Origin: Balneolales bacterium
GTDB taxonomy: Bacteria > Bacteroidota > Rhodothermia > Balneolales > HLUCCA01
DNA length: 11,532 nucleotides
NCBI GenBank assembly: GCA_022565415.1
Contig: JAIUMT010000087.1
Coordinates: 1 to 11,532, forward strand
Direction of reading: 5' to 3'
The translations under genes and the position numbers were made by a program. Position 1 is the first letter of the stretch; each line of letters begins with the position of its first letter. Of the stretch, positions 1-6,162 are shown in pieces. Below the pieces are notes generated by a model. It did not search any database. It was not told the origin of the DNA and worked only from the letters and a program-made list of their open reading frames with translations.

Positions 1-57
1 AACCTGAACCACATTTTATCGGAATTGTTTTGCCAAAATAAATATAAATCCAAAAAC

Positions 58-137
58 ATGAGAAAAACTAAAGCCCCCCCCCCCCGATTAGGCTCAGTCG
101 CGGTTTAACGCGTCTTGCTCTAATATGCATAGGGATC
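58..137 (+). other. Probable true 5' end of the JAB lipoprotein gene, out of frame in this sequence
   Basis: An ATG at 58 opens a reading frame that begins MRKTK, crosses the C run at 74-85 and stops at TAA 106-108 after 16 residues. If the C run had one base more (13) or two fewer (10), the same ATG would read through into the large downstream frame. The N-terminus would then be a basic segment with several arginines and lysines, a hydrophobic core LALICIGIMAFA, and the lipobox GLSAC, which is a textbook lipoprotein signal peptide. The downstream ATG at 138 gives only eight residues before the lipobox cysteine, too short to work as a signal. No other ATG, GTG or TTG start lies in that frame between the stop at 69-71 and 138. 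I infer that translation really begins at 58. Whether the frameshift is biological or a sequencing error cannot be told from one sequence. Confidence 0.75.
74..85 (+). repeat. Poly-C tract of 12, candidate slipped-strand switch
   Basis: Twelve consecutive C residues lie between AAAG and GATTA in an otherwise AT-rich leader. They fall inside the coding part of the signal peptide, five codons after the likely start. At 12 C the gene is out of frame; 10 or 13 C would restore it. In known phase-variable surface proteins, long G or C tracts near the 5' end of the gene change length by slipped-strand mispairing. Homopolymers of this length are also the commonest place for sequencing or assembly indels. 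Confidence 0.9.
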
Positions 138-1523
138 ATGGCATTTGCTGGTTTGTCGGCCTGTGATCGCGTTAGCTCTGGGCTTGAAACCAATACCCAC
201 ATTAGTTCAGGTGAACTGCCCCAGCGTGGCGCTACTCCGTTGCCCGATATTGGTCGTCAACCTCCAGAAGTGCGTATTACACCCTCTGACGATGGTCGTG
301 GAAAACCCGGAAGCTCCCAAGCCAGTGATGAACCCAATTTAGATATCGATTTCCAGGCTCTTCGAGCTTACATTGAATCAGTAGCCGATATCTTTGAAGA
401 ACGCTACGTTTCGGTATTTATAGTAGCTGATACCAACGGAGCATTTTATCATTACGGTTACAGAACGTTAAACTTTCATCCCTCTGAAGAGAATAGATCT
501 AAAGCCCAACGTGAGATGTATCTTTACGTATTGCCAAATGAAGATGAGAGTGATGTGAGACGCATGAACGTAGCATTGATACCACGTTCATCAACGGCAT
601 TTGATGGGTATGCCCAATGGTTGCTTCCAAACAGGACATGGACACCGGCTCAGTCAAGCGATGTAATGCAAAAAGCAGGAAGTAACTCCATTCTGGATTC
701 CTATTTAGAATGTGGTTGGGTTACAGAGTATGTCTTAAAAGAGTCGTTAAGTGGTGACTACTACAGCCTAGAAATTGTTAGTCAAGAGTACAGTTGTGCA
801 GTTACTTATATTGATGATTCAAACGATGAACTTGGTGAAGGAGGCGGAGTTTGTTGGTCATGTAATGAGGATGGTGGTGGTGGAGTGGATGTGCTTACCA
901 GTTGCAATGGAGATTCCAATGCTTATTGGGATCCGATTTGCCCAAACCGTTGTGTAGGTGGGGACACAAACAGGGAACCGGCACTTTCAGGCATGGACTG
1001 TGATAAAATCTGCGATTATGACAATGACTTTCTGGATAGGATGGATACTCAAGCTGAAATCCATCGAATGTGGAACGGTTCTTACGGTTTCAATAACAAT
1101 CCCCTTCCTCACAGTCAAAGAATCGAAATGGTCACTTTCGTAAATCTTTATGCGGATGGATGGGAATTTCAGGAAATGGCTACTGATAATGTAAGTTCTT
1201 GTCACATCATACCGGCATTGGGTACTAAAATTAATCTAGGTGCACTAAATGCCATTATTCATACGCATCCTTTCTATCCTGACGAAGTTATTATGGATCA
1301 AAGATGCTATAACTATGCTAACTCTCGTTTACTTGCAAAAGGGGATTCGCCTATTGCTTTTGGAGAAGCTCAATATAGAGCTACTAGTGTTAGTGAGGCA
1401 GACAGTAACATGATAAAGCGAACGGGGGTACCCATGTACGTTGTCGATAAGGATGCTGTTCGTAAAATCGACCCATCAAACCCTAGTGTCTACAGCGATG
1501 TTTTTACTAACTGCTGGAATTAA
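138..1523 (+). CDS. Lipoprotein with cysteine-rich middle and C-terminal JAB/MPN-like domain (start annotated downstream of a frameshift)
   Basis: The frame encodes 461 residues from ATG 138, but the natural start is probably ATG 58 (see the poly-C entry). The remnant of the signal peptide is MAFAGLSAC, with lipobox cysteine 9, so the mature protein would be lipidated and anchored in the envelope. A Ser/Pro/Gly-rich linker follows to about residue 70, then a globular region to about 235, then seven cysteines (239, 242, 256, 268, 272, 288, 292) among Gly, Asp and Asn. The C-terminal third has AIIHTHP (HTHP at 375-378) followed by SEAD (419-422) and a strand like VPMYVVDKDAV. That order matches the H-x-H-P...S-x-x-D zinc-site signature of JAB/MPN metalloproteases, which remove ubiquitin-like tails or cleave peptides. 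I cannot assign the upstream catalytic Glu with confidence. Peptidase activity is inferred; the substrate is unknown. The small secreted gene at 1561 follows after 37 nt and is probably co-transcribed. Confidence 0.7.
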   Translation: MAFAGLSACDRVSSGLETNTHISSGELPQRGATPLPDIGRQPPEVRITPSDDGRGKPGSSQASDEPNLDIDFQALRAYIESVADIFEERYVSVFIVADTNGAFYHYGYRTLNFHPSEENRSKAQREMYLYVLPNEDESDVRRMNVALIPRSSTAFDGYAQWLLPNRTWTPAQSSDVMQKAGSNSILDSYLECGWVTEYVLKESLSGDYYSLEIVSQEYSCAVTYIDDSNDELGEGGGVCWSCNEDGGGGVDVLTSCNGDSNAYWDPICPNRCVGGDTNREPALSGMDCDKICDYDNDFLDRMDTQAEIHRMWNGSYGFNNNPLPHSQRIEMVTFVNLYADGWEFQEMATDNVSSCHIIPALGTKINLGALNAIIHTHPFYPDEVIMDQRCYNYANSRLLAKGDSPIAFGEAQYRATSVSEADSNMIKRTGVPMYVVDKDAVRKIDPSNPSVYSDVFTNCWN

Positions 1524-1560
1524 GTTGACAACATAAATATAATTTAAAAGTTTTTTTACC

Positions 1561-2010
1561 ATGAAAACACACCTACTCATATTTCTTATTAGCATATTTT
1601 TGCTATCATCAGTTATAGAAGCACAAGTAGCTCAAACTGAAAATCAAAATGCAGAACAAATTCCATGTCCGCCATTTAATGATGGGGCCTATCAAGCCCT
1701 GAAACAATTTGTAACCAATGAGTTGCCTAAAACCCGAGATGGTTCAACAATAGTTCAAGCTGTGTCTCCTAACGAAATTACCTGGGTAGAATTTCATCCA
1801 AGGTGCGAAAGTATGATAAACAAGGATGATGACCCCGACTATATTTCCTTCTGGAGAAGCAATAACTATTATTTTGTGCTGATTACACGTAAACCCGTTA
1901 CGCTTGAAATCGATGATGATGGAATGTTAAGCCTTGATGGTTTCGTATTCTTCAAGGATATGATAGCTGTTTACGACTTAAACCTTAATCTGCTTGGTCA
2001 TTTTCTATAA
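1561..2010 (+). CDS. Small secreted protein of unknown function
   Basis: This 149-residue protein begins with a clear Sec signal peptide: MKTH, a hydrophobic run LLIFLISIFLLSSVI, and probable cleavage after EA (residue 21). The mature part is about 128 residues with mixed alpha and beta character and only two cysteines (in IPCPPF and PRCES). It ends in a beta-rich segment, DMIAVYDLNLNLLGHF. I do not recognise the family. It follows the JAB lipoprotein by 37 nt in the same direction and is closed by a strong terminator, so the two likely form one transcript. A partner, inhibitor or immunity role for the upstream protein is possible from position alone, but nothing in the sequence proves it. 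Its closing strand resembles the end of the lipoprotein at 8792-9484 (VFDKDGNLLG). Confidence 0.75.
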   Translation: MKTHLLIFLISIFLLSSVIEAQVAQTENQNAEQIPCPPFNDGAYQALKQFVTNELPKTRDGSTIVQAVSPNEITWVEFHPRCESMINKDDDPDYISFWRSNNYYFVLITRKPVTLEIDDDGMLSLDGFVFFKDMIAVYDLNLNLLGHFL

Positions 2011-2043
2011 TGAGCATGTTGGATTTGATTTTACTCTAAAAGT

Positions 2044-2082
2044 ATGCATTGACCTTATTCTTGGGTTAATGCATTCTTTTTC
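2044..2082 (+). terminator. Rho-independent terminator after the secreted-protein gene
   Basis: An 11-bp stem (ATGCATTGACC 2044-2054 with GGTTAATGCAT 2064-2074, one G-T pair) closes a 9-nt loop and runs into TTCTTTTTC. It sits 33 nt after the stop codon at 2010. The opposite strand also carries a T-containing stretch after the stem, so it may also serve the converging gene that ends at 2151. Confidence 0.75.
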
Positions 2083-2150
2083 AACGAATCACTTTTCCTG
2101 AGTCTTCATTCTACAAAGCATCATCAATCCCATCAATTACCACCGCATCG

Positions 2151-3146
2151 TTACTCTACTGAATTCCAATAATCGCCAATTTCCATAATGTGGATTTTCA
2201 CCGGCTCGGACTCATTATCTATAAAATAAACGTTATTATTTTGCGCATAAACAGGCATATCTCCCCATTGAACCCACTTCGAATCACTCCCTCCGGTGCG
2301 TGTATTTAATCGGGTAATAACCACAGATTTTCCATCTTTCTCGTAGCCATGAAACGTATAGATTAGTAGCTCTTCGGAATTCAATGAGTATACTCCACTT
2401 ACCATAGATTTTCCTTCGGTTACCCTCCTCAATTCGCGGAACATTGCCTCTATGTCCCGGTGAGCAACCCGCCGCTTATCTTGCGTTACTTCACGATATC
2501 CATCAAGCTCTAAATCAATGGATTTAGCCAAGCGACCGTCAAAGTTGAATACATACGCTTTTTTTTCGTAAGCGGGCACTAAGTAGATATGATTATCATG
2601 AACAACCAAGTGGCTTCCTCCTCCTCCATTTGTTCGATAGGCAAGATTCGGAAACCGAACTTCCACTTGGTCAAATTCAATTTTCAGTTCTCCATCTCTG
2701 TCAACGCCGCGTACTTCTGGCGGATGAAGGGTATGCGTGTATAATCCCACGTAAAGTGAGTCATTCAAAAAATCAAACGTTCCCGTTGATAAAAACTCTA
2801 GAGCAGCTACATGGGTCACAATGTTATCGTAGGAGATGTACACTCCCCAAGGCATTCCGTTTGTAAAGAATACCTCATCTGTTAGAAAATAGGGTTGTTG
2901 GGGAGTCCAATTAAATCCCGGATAACTATCTGTAGCGTCGATGCGGGTGATCAATTCACCGGATGTGTAATCCAAAAGGAGGAATAGTTTCTGATGAATA
3001 TCCATAATCCCAATGTGCGTATCGTTGGCAATCAAGATTCTATCTGTAAGGAAAATATCGTCATCAAGTTCGATTGTACGCGTTTGCGCAACGACCATCG
3101 TGCTGATAAACAGCGATATCCATAACAGAATAATGGCGATTCTCAT
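2151..3146 (-). CDS. Exported protein, probable six-bladed beta-propeller type
   Basis: The 331-residue product starts MRIAIILLWISLFISTMVVAQ, a Sec signal peptide with likely cleavage after A20. The rest is a series of short beta-strand units joined by turns, such as LFLLLDYTSGELI, SHLVVHDNHIYLVPAY, AYVFNFDGRLAKSIDL and VVITRLNTRTGG. Each has the pattern of a hydrophobic strand, then an Asp/Asn/Gly turn, then a new strand. This is characteristic of the six-bladed propeller proteins common in Bacteroidota-type genomes, which usually lie in the periplasm or on the cell surface; most have no known substrate. There are no catalytic motifs that I can name. It converges on the transcript ending at 2010. 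Upstream lies a 269-bp divergent intergenic space shared with the DoxX-like gene at 3416. Confidence 0.65.
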   Translation of the reverse strand: MRIAIILLWISLFISTMVVAQTRTIELDDDIFLTDRILIANDTHIGIMDIHQKLFLLLDYTSGELITRIDATDSYPGFNWTPQQPYFLTDEVFFTNGMPWGVYISYDNIVTHVAALEFLSTGTFDFLNDSLYVGLYTHTLHPPEVRGVDRDGELKIEFDQVEVRFPNLAYRTNGGGGSHLVVHDNHIYLVPAYEKKAYVFNFDGRLAKSIDLELDGYREVTQDKRRVAHRDIEAMFRELRRVTEGKSMVSGVYSLNSEELLIYTFHGYEKDGKSVVITRLNTRTGGSDSKWVQWGDMPVYAQNNNVYFIDNESEPVKIHIMEIGDYWNSVE

Positions 3147-3298
3147 AGATTTTTTGTCCCTTGTTGAAGTGTTATAACGACGTTGCTTGTTGACTTAAAT
3201 CCTAATCGAATTAAAGTATAAAATTCTGGCGAAAAAATGATTCTTATGCAGTAGCAACTTTGAAGACGGAAGTTGTGTTCGTATTATTGAACTATCAT

Positions 3299-3353
3299 AT
3301 AGTTTGCCTCAGCCTGTCAGCCGGTCGTATTCAGAGATTCTAAGGCAAACTAT
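3299..3353. repeat. Perfect 11-bp inverted repeat with 33-nt spacer
   Basis: ATAGTTTGCCT at 3299-3309 is the exact reverse complement of AGGCAAACTAT at 3343-3353. It lies between the divergent propeller gene (start 3146) and DoxX-like gene (start 3416). The right arm runs into TTTTGG, which is weakly terminator-like, but no gene ends here. It could be a structured leader of the 3416 transcript, an unannotated small RNA end, or an operator pair. Confidence 0.5.
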
Positions 3354-3415
3354 TTTGGATTCACACCGCTTGCTGCGTCGTTAAAATCACCAATTATAAA
3401 TAAGGGACTTCAGCC

Positions 3416-3778
3416 ATGGAATATCTAATTATCGCTTTAAAATTAATCGTCGGACTAAGTATTCTAAACGTTTGGCTTGTTCGTTCCAAAAAGCCTACAC
3501 CATTCAGAGGCGGTTCTGCTCGCAATATTGAAGAAGAATTTAAAGCGTACGGATTACCGGTTTGGTTCATGCATGTTATTGGCACGGTTAAAATTGTCCT
3601 CGCCATTCTGCTTATTGCTTCGATATTTTATCCGCAGGTTGAGGCAGTTTCCGCTTATGGAATTGCATTTCTAATGCTTGGAGCCGTCTTTATGCACATT
3701 AAAATCAGTGATCCCCTGAAGAAGGCATTTCCTGCCTTTACATTTCTCGTTTTCTCGCTTTTTATTGCGCTAATTTAG
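3416..3778 (+). CDS. DoxX-like integral membrane protein
   Basis: The 120-residue protein has four hydrophobic segments (about residues 4-22, 52-71, 78-93 and 103-120), the usual DoxX-like layout and length. The first cytoplasmic or periplasmic loop carries EEFKAYGL (40-47), and HIKISDP (94-100) sits before the last helix. DoxX-like proteins are inner-membrane proteins often linked to oxidative or thiol stress, but the biochemical role of this small group is not established. The gene ends 4 nt before the stop of a paralog on the other strand at 3783. No Shine-Dalgarno is visible; the start is set by the hydrophobic N-terminus. Confidence 0.85.
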   Translation: MEYLIIALKLIVGLSILNVWLVRSKKPTPFRGGSARNIEEEFKAYGLPVWFMHVIGTVKIVLAILLIASIFYPQVEAVSAYGIAFLMLGAVFMHIKISDPLKKAFPAFTFLVFSLFIALI

Positions 3779-3782
3779 AGTT

Positions 3783-4136
3783 TCACCAAGGTTGGATGTA
3801 GAATCTGATAGTTAACCAAGCGCTAACCAGCATAAAAATTAGAGATGGGGCAGCTTGAGCGATGCTGTCCTTTATTTTTATACGAACGATGAAAGCAATA
3901 AGCATCATAGCGGTGAATCCGGCCGCGGACAAAATTCCAATGTAGGGAAAGAAATACCCTGCCAGCAAGCCAATTGAGCCCAAAATTTGTAGAACTCCTG
4001 TTTGTTTTCTTTGCGCGTCGGATAAGCCAAATCGTTTAAATTCCTCTATCATAAATTTCGAGTTTAACGATTGAAACCCGTAAAACAGAAAAAAAGCGGC
4101 GATTAGGAATTGAATAATTTCAAATGTGGATAACAA
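3783..4136 (-). CDS. DoxX-like integral membrane protein, paralog of the 3416 gene
   Basis: The 117-residue protein has four hydrophobic segments (about 5-22, 45-63, 67-85 and 96-111). It shares with its neighbour EEFKRFGL (31-38 versus EEFKAYGL), an aromatic-aromatic-Pro turn (FFP versus FYP) and RIKIKDS...AAPS in place of HIKISDP...AFPA. These shared positions show that the two are related rather than merely alike in hydrophobicity. They are transcribed towards each other with a 4-nt gap, so no normal terminator fits between them and each transcript must run into the other or end within it. The start at 4136 is the first Met before the first helix. Confidence 0.85.
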   Translation of the reverse strand: MLSTFEIIQFLIAAFFLFYGFQSLNSKFMIEEFKRFGLSDAQRKQTGVLQILGSIGLLAGYFFPYIGILSAAGFTAMMLIAFIVRIKIKDSIAQAAPSLIFMLVSAWLTIRFYIQPW

Positions 4137-4573
4137 ATACTTTGGGATTAGAATGTTCAGATAGCGGTAGAATACTTTTCGGAAGACGCAAGACCTTGAA
4201 ATGCACGATCTGCGAAGGAAATAATAATTATACCAATAGAAGCGAGTTAGGCAGAGAATCGTTCAGTTTCGGACTTTATCTCGCCGTTCAACTCATTTTT
4301 AACCGGCTTAACTGATGTAACGCACAAGTCGGAAAGCCCACATAAGCCACGTTCAGCCACTGCACAAGGTACTCCTCAAGCCCAAGGTTGCCTCAAGTCT
4401 TTTTTACATACTGTGGGACATCGATTTCAGTGAGCTATGTGCTGGTTTTGAATGAGCGATAGCAACGAGGAGCAATGTCGGTTATAACCGACAGGCCGAT
4501 GGTGTTGTCGGTTGACTTATAACCAGATTCGATTTCAACCTACATCCGCCATCAAAACAATCCATCAGTGAAA
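4137..4573. other. 437-bp gene-free stretch
   Basis: No convincing coding region was found here on either strand. A 63-codon plus-strand frame starting at 4124 overlaps the 5' end of the DoxX-like gene and has no domain-like composition. The stretch must hold the promoter of the minus-strand gene at 4136 and the end of the minus-strand transcript from 4882. It contains the palindrome and split copy at 4476-4524, and a short direct repeat CCTCAAG on both sides of an 11-nt spacer near 4374-4400. Confidence 0.6.
4476..4524. promoter_or_regulatory. Perfect 18-bp palindrome plus a split second copy
   Basis: TGTCGGTTATAACCGACA at 4476-4493 is a perfect 18-bp palindrome with no loop. Thirty bases later TGTCGGTT is repeated at 4506 and followed, after five extra bases (GACTT), by ATAACC. 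The second site therefore has the same left half and centre-right bases as the first, but is interrupted. A loopless dyad with a spaced second copy is the shape expected of a dimeric repressor site. No T run follows on either strand, which argues against a simple terminator. Confidence 0.5.
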
Positions 4574-4882
4574 CTATTCTTCGTCGGATGTGACACGTAC
4601 GGCATTTCGGTGTAGTGCTTGTTGAACATCATTTACAATGCCCATGGGTGCGTCGGCACTAATACTCAGCTTTGCAGAAATATCAAATTCGTTGTTCAAT
4701 CCGGAAAGCACCGAGTTAAGGTAATCAACGTGGACTTCTTTGTTGTCCAACATCAGCACTTGATTTCCAGTGACTTCAAGCGTAACAACTTTGGATGCAG
4801 TTGTAGCAGATGAATTTTGAGCAGGCGCACAAGCTAGTAAACCTAGAGACAGAACAACAGCAAAAAGGGCGAAACGTGTCAT
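4574..4882 (-). CDS. Small lipoprotein with a TolR/ExbD-like periplasmic domain
   Basis: Starting from ATG 4882 the product has 102 residues: MTRFALFAVVLSLGLLAC is a lipoprotein signal with lipobox LLAC (C18). A longer frame open to 4948 adds 22 polar and aromatic residues ahead of this signal and is less likely. After a Ser/Thr/Ala linker, residues 31-98 run VVTLEVTGNQVLMLDNKEV...YLNSVLSGL...LSISADAPMGIVNDVQQALHRNAVRV. This follows the ExbD/TolR periplasmic pattern: strand, 'D-N-K-x-V', helix, a strand ending in A-D, then a helix before the final strand. Normal ExbD/TolR has an N-terminal membrane helix that couples to ExbB/TolQ and the proton motive force. Here a lipid anchor replaces that helix and no ExbB/TolQ gene is nearby, so energy transduction is unlikely. 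The domain match is by pattern recognition only. Confidence 0.65.
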   Translation of the reverse strand: MTRFALFAVVLSLGLLACAPAQNSSATTASKVVTLEVTGNQVLMLDNKEVHVDYLNSVLSGLNNEFDISAKLSISADAPMGIVNDVQQALHRNAVRVTSDEE

Positions 4883-5142
4883 GATTATTCGATTAGTTCT
4901 TTGATGAGTAACGATACAGAATATGTAATAATGCAGGTAGATATGCAAATAAAGTATTCAAACAGCTAAGCTCGCATTAAACTGAATGTGAACAACCGAC
5001 GCCCAGATTCGCTCAAATTAACTCGACGCACTTATATTCATAACTGATCAGAAGAAAATGAATATGACAAATCCGTCCAGGGTAAAGAAAATACTTCGCT
5101 AAATACAGCTCTTTACTGAGTTTTATGTAAACATCCCTTGCA

Positions 5143-5226
5143 TTATCTCAGTGCAAAAAAGGCCACGGCGATAACCATAAGAATACCCAAAATAATTACA
5201 GCTCGTCGAATATAGATGTGCAGCAT
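5143..5226 (-). CDS. 27-residue single-span membrane peptide
   Basis: ATG 5226 to TAA 5143 encodes 27 residues: MLHIYIRR, then an uninterrupted hydrophobic run AVIILGILMVIAVAFFAL, then a final Arg. It starts only 5 nt after the stop of the reductase remnant at 5232 and in the same direction, so it would be translated from the same message. Two arginines before the span predict an N-in membrane protein. Its compact shape and tight coupling favour a real small gene that once accompanied the full reductase. It is below the size that gene finders usually report, and no function can be assigned. Confidence 0.5.
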   Translation of the reverse strand: MLHIYIRRAVIILGILMVIAVAFFALR

Positions 5227-5231
5227 GGGTA

Positions 5232-5477
5232 TCAGATTATGTTAAAGCGTTCGGAGTGAACTTTGTGCACCGGCACTCCCCAATCGCGCAGGGCGCCTTC
5301 AGCGACATCCATCATGGCGAGACCAACAAATCCGAGACCAACACCAAACTCAATCCAGAATCCGCGGCTCTCCTCTGCATGACCGATGGTAGCGACAACA
5401 AGCGGGGCCACTACAAGAACAAAGAACAATAGTAACCATTTTGCCGCATTGAAGATGAATATGGTGCGGGTGCGCAT
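5232..5477 (-). pseudogene. Internally deleted ferric-reductase/ferredoxin-reductase-like gene (both ends kept, middle lost)
   Basis: The open frame encodes 81 residues. Residues 1-56 (MRTRTIFIF, a membrane span WLLLFFVLVVAPLVVAT, then ESRGFWIEFGVGLGFVGLAMM) look like the start of ferric-reductase-like transmembrane proteins. Residues 55-81 (MMDVAEGALRDWGV...HSERFNII) look like the very end of the ferredoxin-NADP reductase-type NAD-binding domain, where the family has a CGPPxMM motif and a closing HSERF. The two parts meet at Met55-Met56 (ATGATG, 5310-5315 read on the minus strand), which both flanks would supply. Full-length relatives are about 430-450 residues, so roughly 350 residues are missing: the heme-binding helices, the FAD domain and most of the NAD domain. 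The frame is intact, so a short membrane peptide may still be made, but no reductase activity is possible. The 27-codon membrane gene follows 5 nt downstream. The assignment rests on recognising both ends from family knowledge, not on a database search. Confidence 0.65.
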
Positions 5478-5493
5478 GTAGTTTTATAGTATG

Positions 5494-5574
5494 TTTCTCA
5501 AAAATATAAGTAATGAAATTGATTTGGCACATACAAGGAATAATCTCGTTTTGAGAAATACTATTTCTCAAAAC
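5494..5574. promoter_or_regulatory. 27-bp palindrome plus an additional half-site
   Basis: GTTTTGAGAAATA at 5548-5560 and TATTTCTCAAAAC at 5562-5574 are exact inverted repeats around a single C. A third copy of TTTCTCAAAA lies at 5494-5503, just upstream of the reductase remnant, whose start is at 5477. The palindrome begins 5 nt after the stop of the lipoprotein gene at 5580. It may therefore be that gene's terminator (no clear T run follows on the minus strand), or an operator for the reductase unit. The extra half-site favours the operator reading. Confidence 0.5.
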
Positions 5575-5579
5575 TTATG

Positions 5580-5993
5580 CTATCTCTGAAGTTCTACTAA
5601 AAATTTTTTCGAATATAGTGGCTTGTATCTCTCATCTGTGTTGAACCTGTATGAAGATACAAATCTGAATGTGCCTGCCTCAGTGATGGTATGTTTAATG
5701 GTGATTGGTCTTGTAATAATATACTCTGGGAACAAGCCAGTACACGCTCTAAAATCTGCATCAAAAAACTGCCATCCATCCGATTCAAGTCTCTCAATGG
5801 TATACACAAATCCACTGCAATAAGGGATTCGAGTTTCTGATGTTGGCCGTATTGATATTTCGATTTCCTGGCCGACTTCTATTGTTGAAGGTGCAACACT
5901 AATTCTTGGTGAGGTCGGACTATCGTTGCCCATAATCGAGCAACCAAACAGGAAAACAGCTAAAATGCCGAAAACGAATGTTGACTTTATCAT
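5580..5993 (-). CDS. Small lipoprotein with a probable Ig-like fold
   Basis: The 137-residue protein opens with MIKSTFVFGILAVFLFGC, a lipoprotein signal with lipobox LFGC (C18). The mature part starts with a Ser/Pro/Asn linker (NDSPTSPR), then ISVAPSTIEVGQEIEISIRP, the usual first strands of bacterial Ig-like domains (strand, 'P-S-T-I-x-V-G-Q', strand). It ends with GTFRFVSSYRF...SKKFLVELQ, the typical closing strands. Two cysteines (in PYCSGF and RACTGL) could form a disulfide in the periplasm. It is likely held in the outer or inner membrane by lipid and may bind a partner; no function is known. A large palindrome follows immediately after its stop. Confidence 0.75.
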   Translation of the reverse strand: MIKSTFVFGILAVFLFGCSIMGNDSPTSPRISVAPSTIEVGQEIEISIRPTSETRIPYCSGFVYTIERLESDGWQFFDADFRACTGLFPEYIITRPITIKHTITEAGTFRFVSSYRFNTDERYKPLYSKKFLVELQR

Positions 5994-6162
5994 AACTCTT
6001 GAGATTTATGTGCATTTGTGCGCGGGTGGTTAGTTGACCCGACCCAAAACTCTTTTAATCAAAGTAGGTAATTCACATGAAAGCCGAAACAAAACTTTGT
6101 TGAAAATGATACACGCAGCGTCGAGATTATATCCCGCAACGTAAATATCCCAGCTGTTTCGG

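Noticed and set aside
4244..4312. GTTAGGC and GCTTAAC, resembling integron attC core sites
   Set aside because: They match the core consensus, but the two are in the wrong order for an attC site on either strand and no cassette structure or integrase is seen.
4124..4315. 63-codon plus-strand open frame
   Set aside because: It overlaps the 5' end of the DoxX-like gene on the other strand, with no recognisable features.
5082..5116. GTAAAGA...TCTTTAC inverted repeat past the 27-codon gene
   Set aside because: The stem is only 7 bp with a 21-nt loop and no T run follows on the minus strand; it is likely chance in AT-rich sequence.
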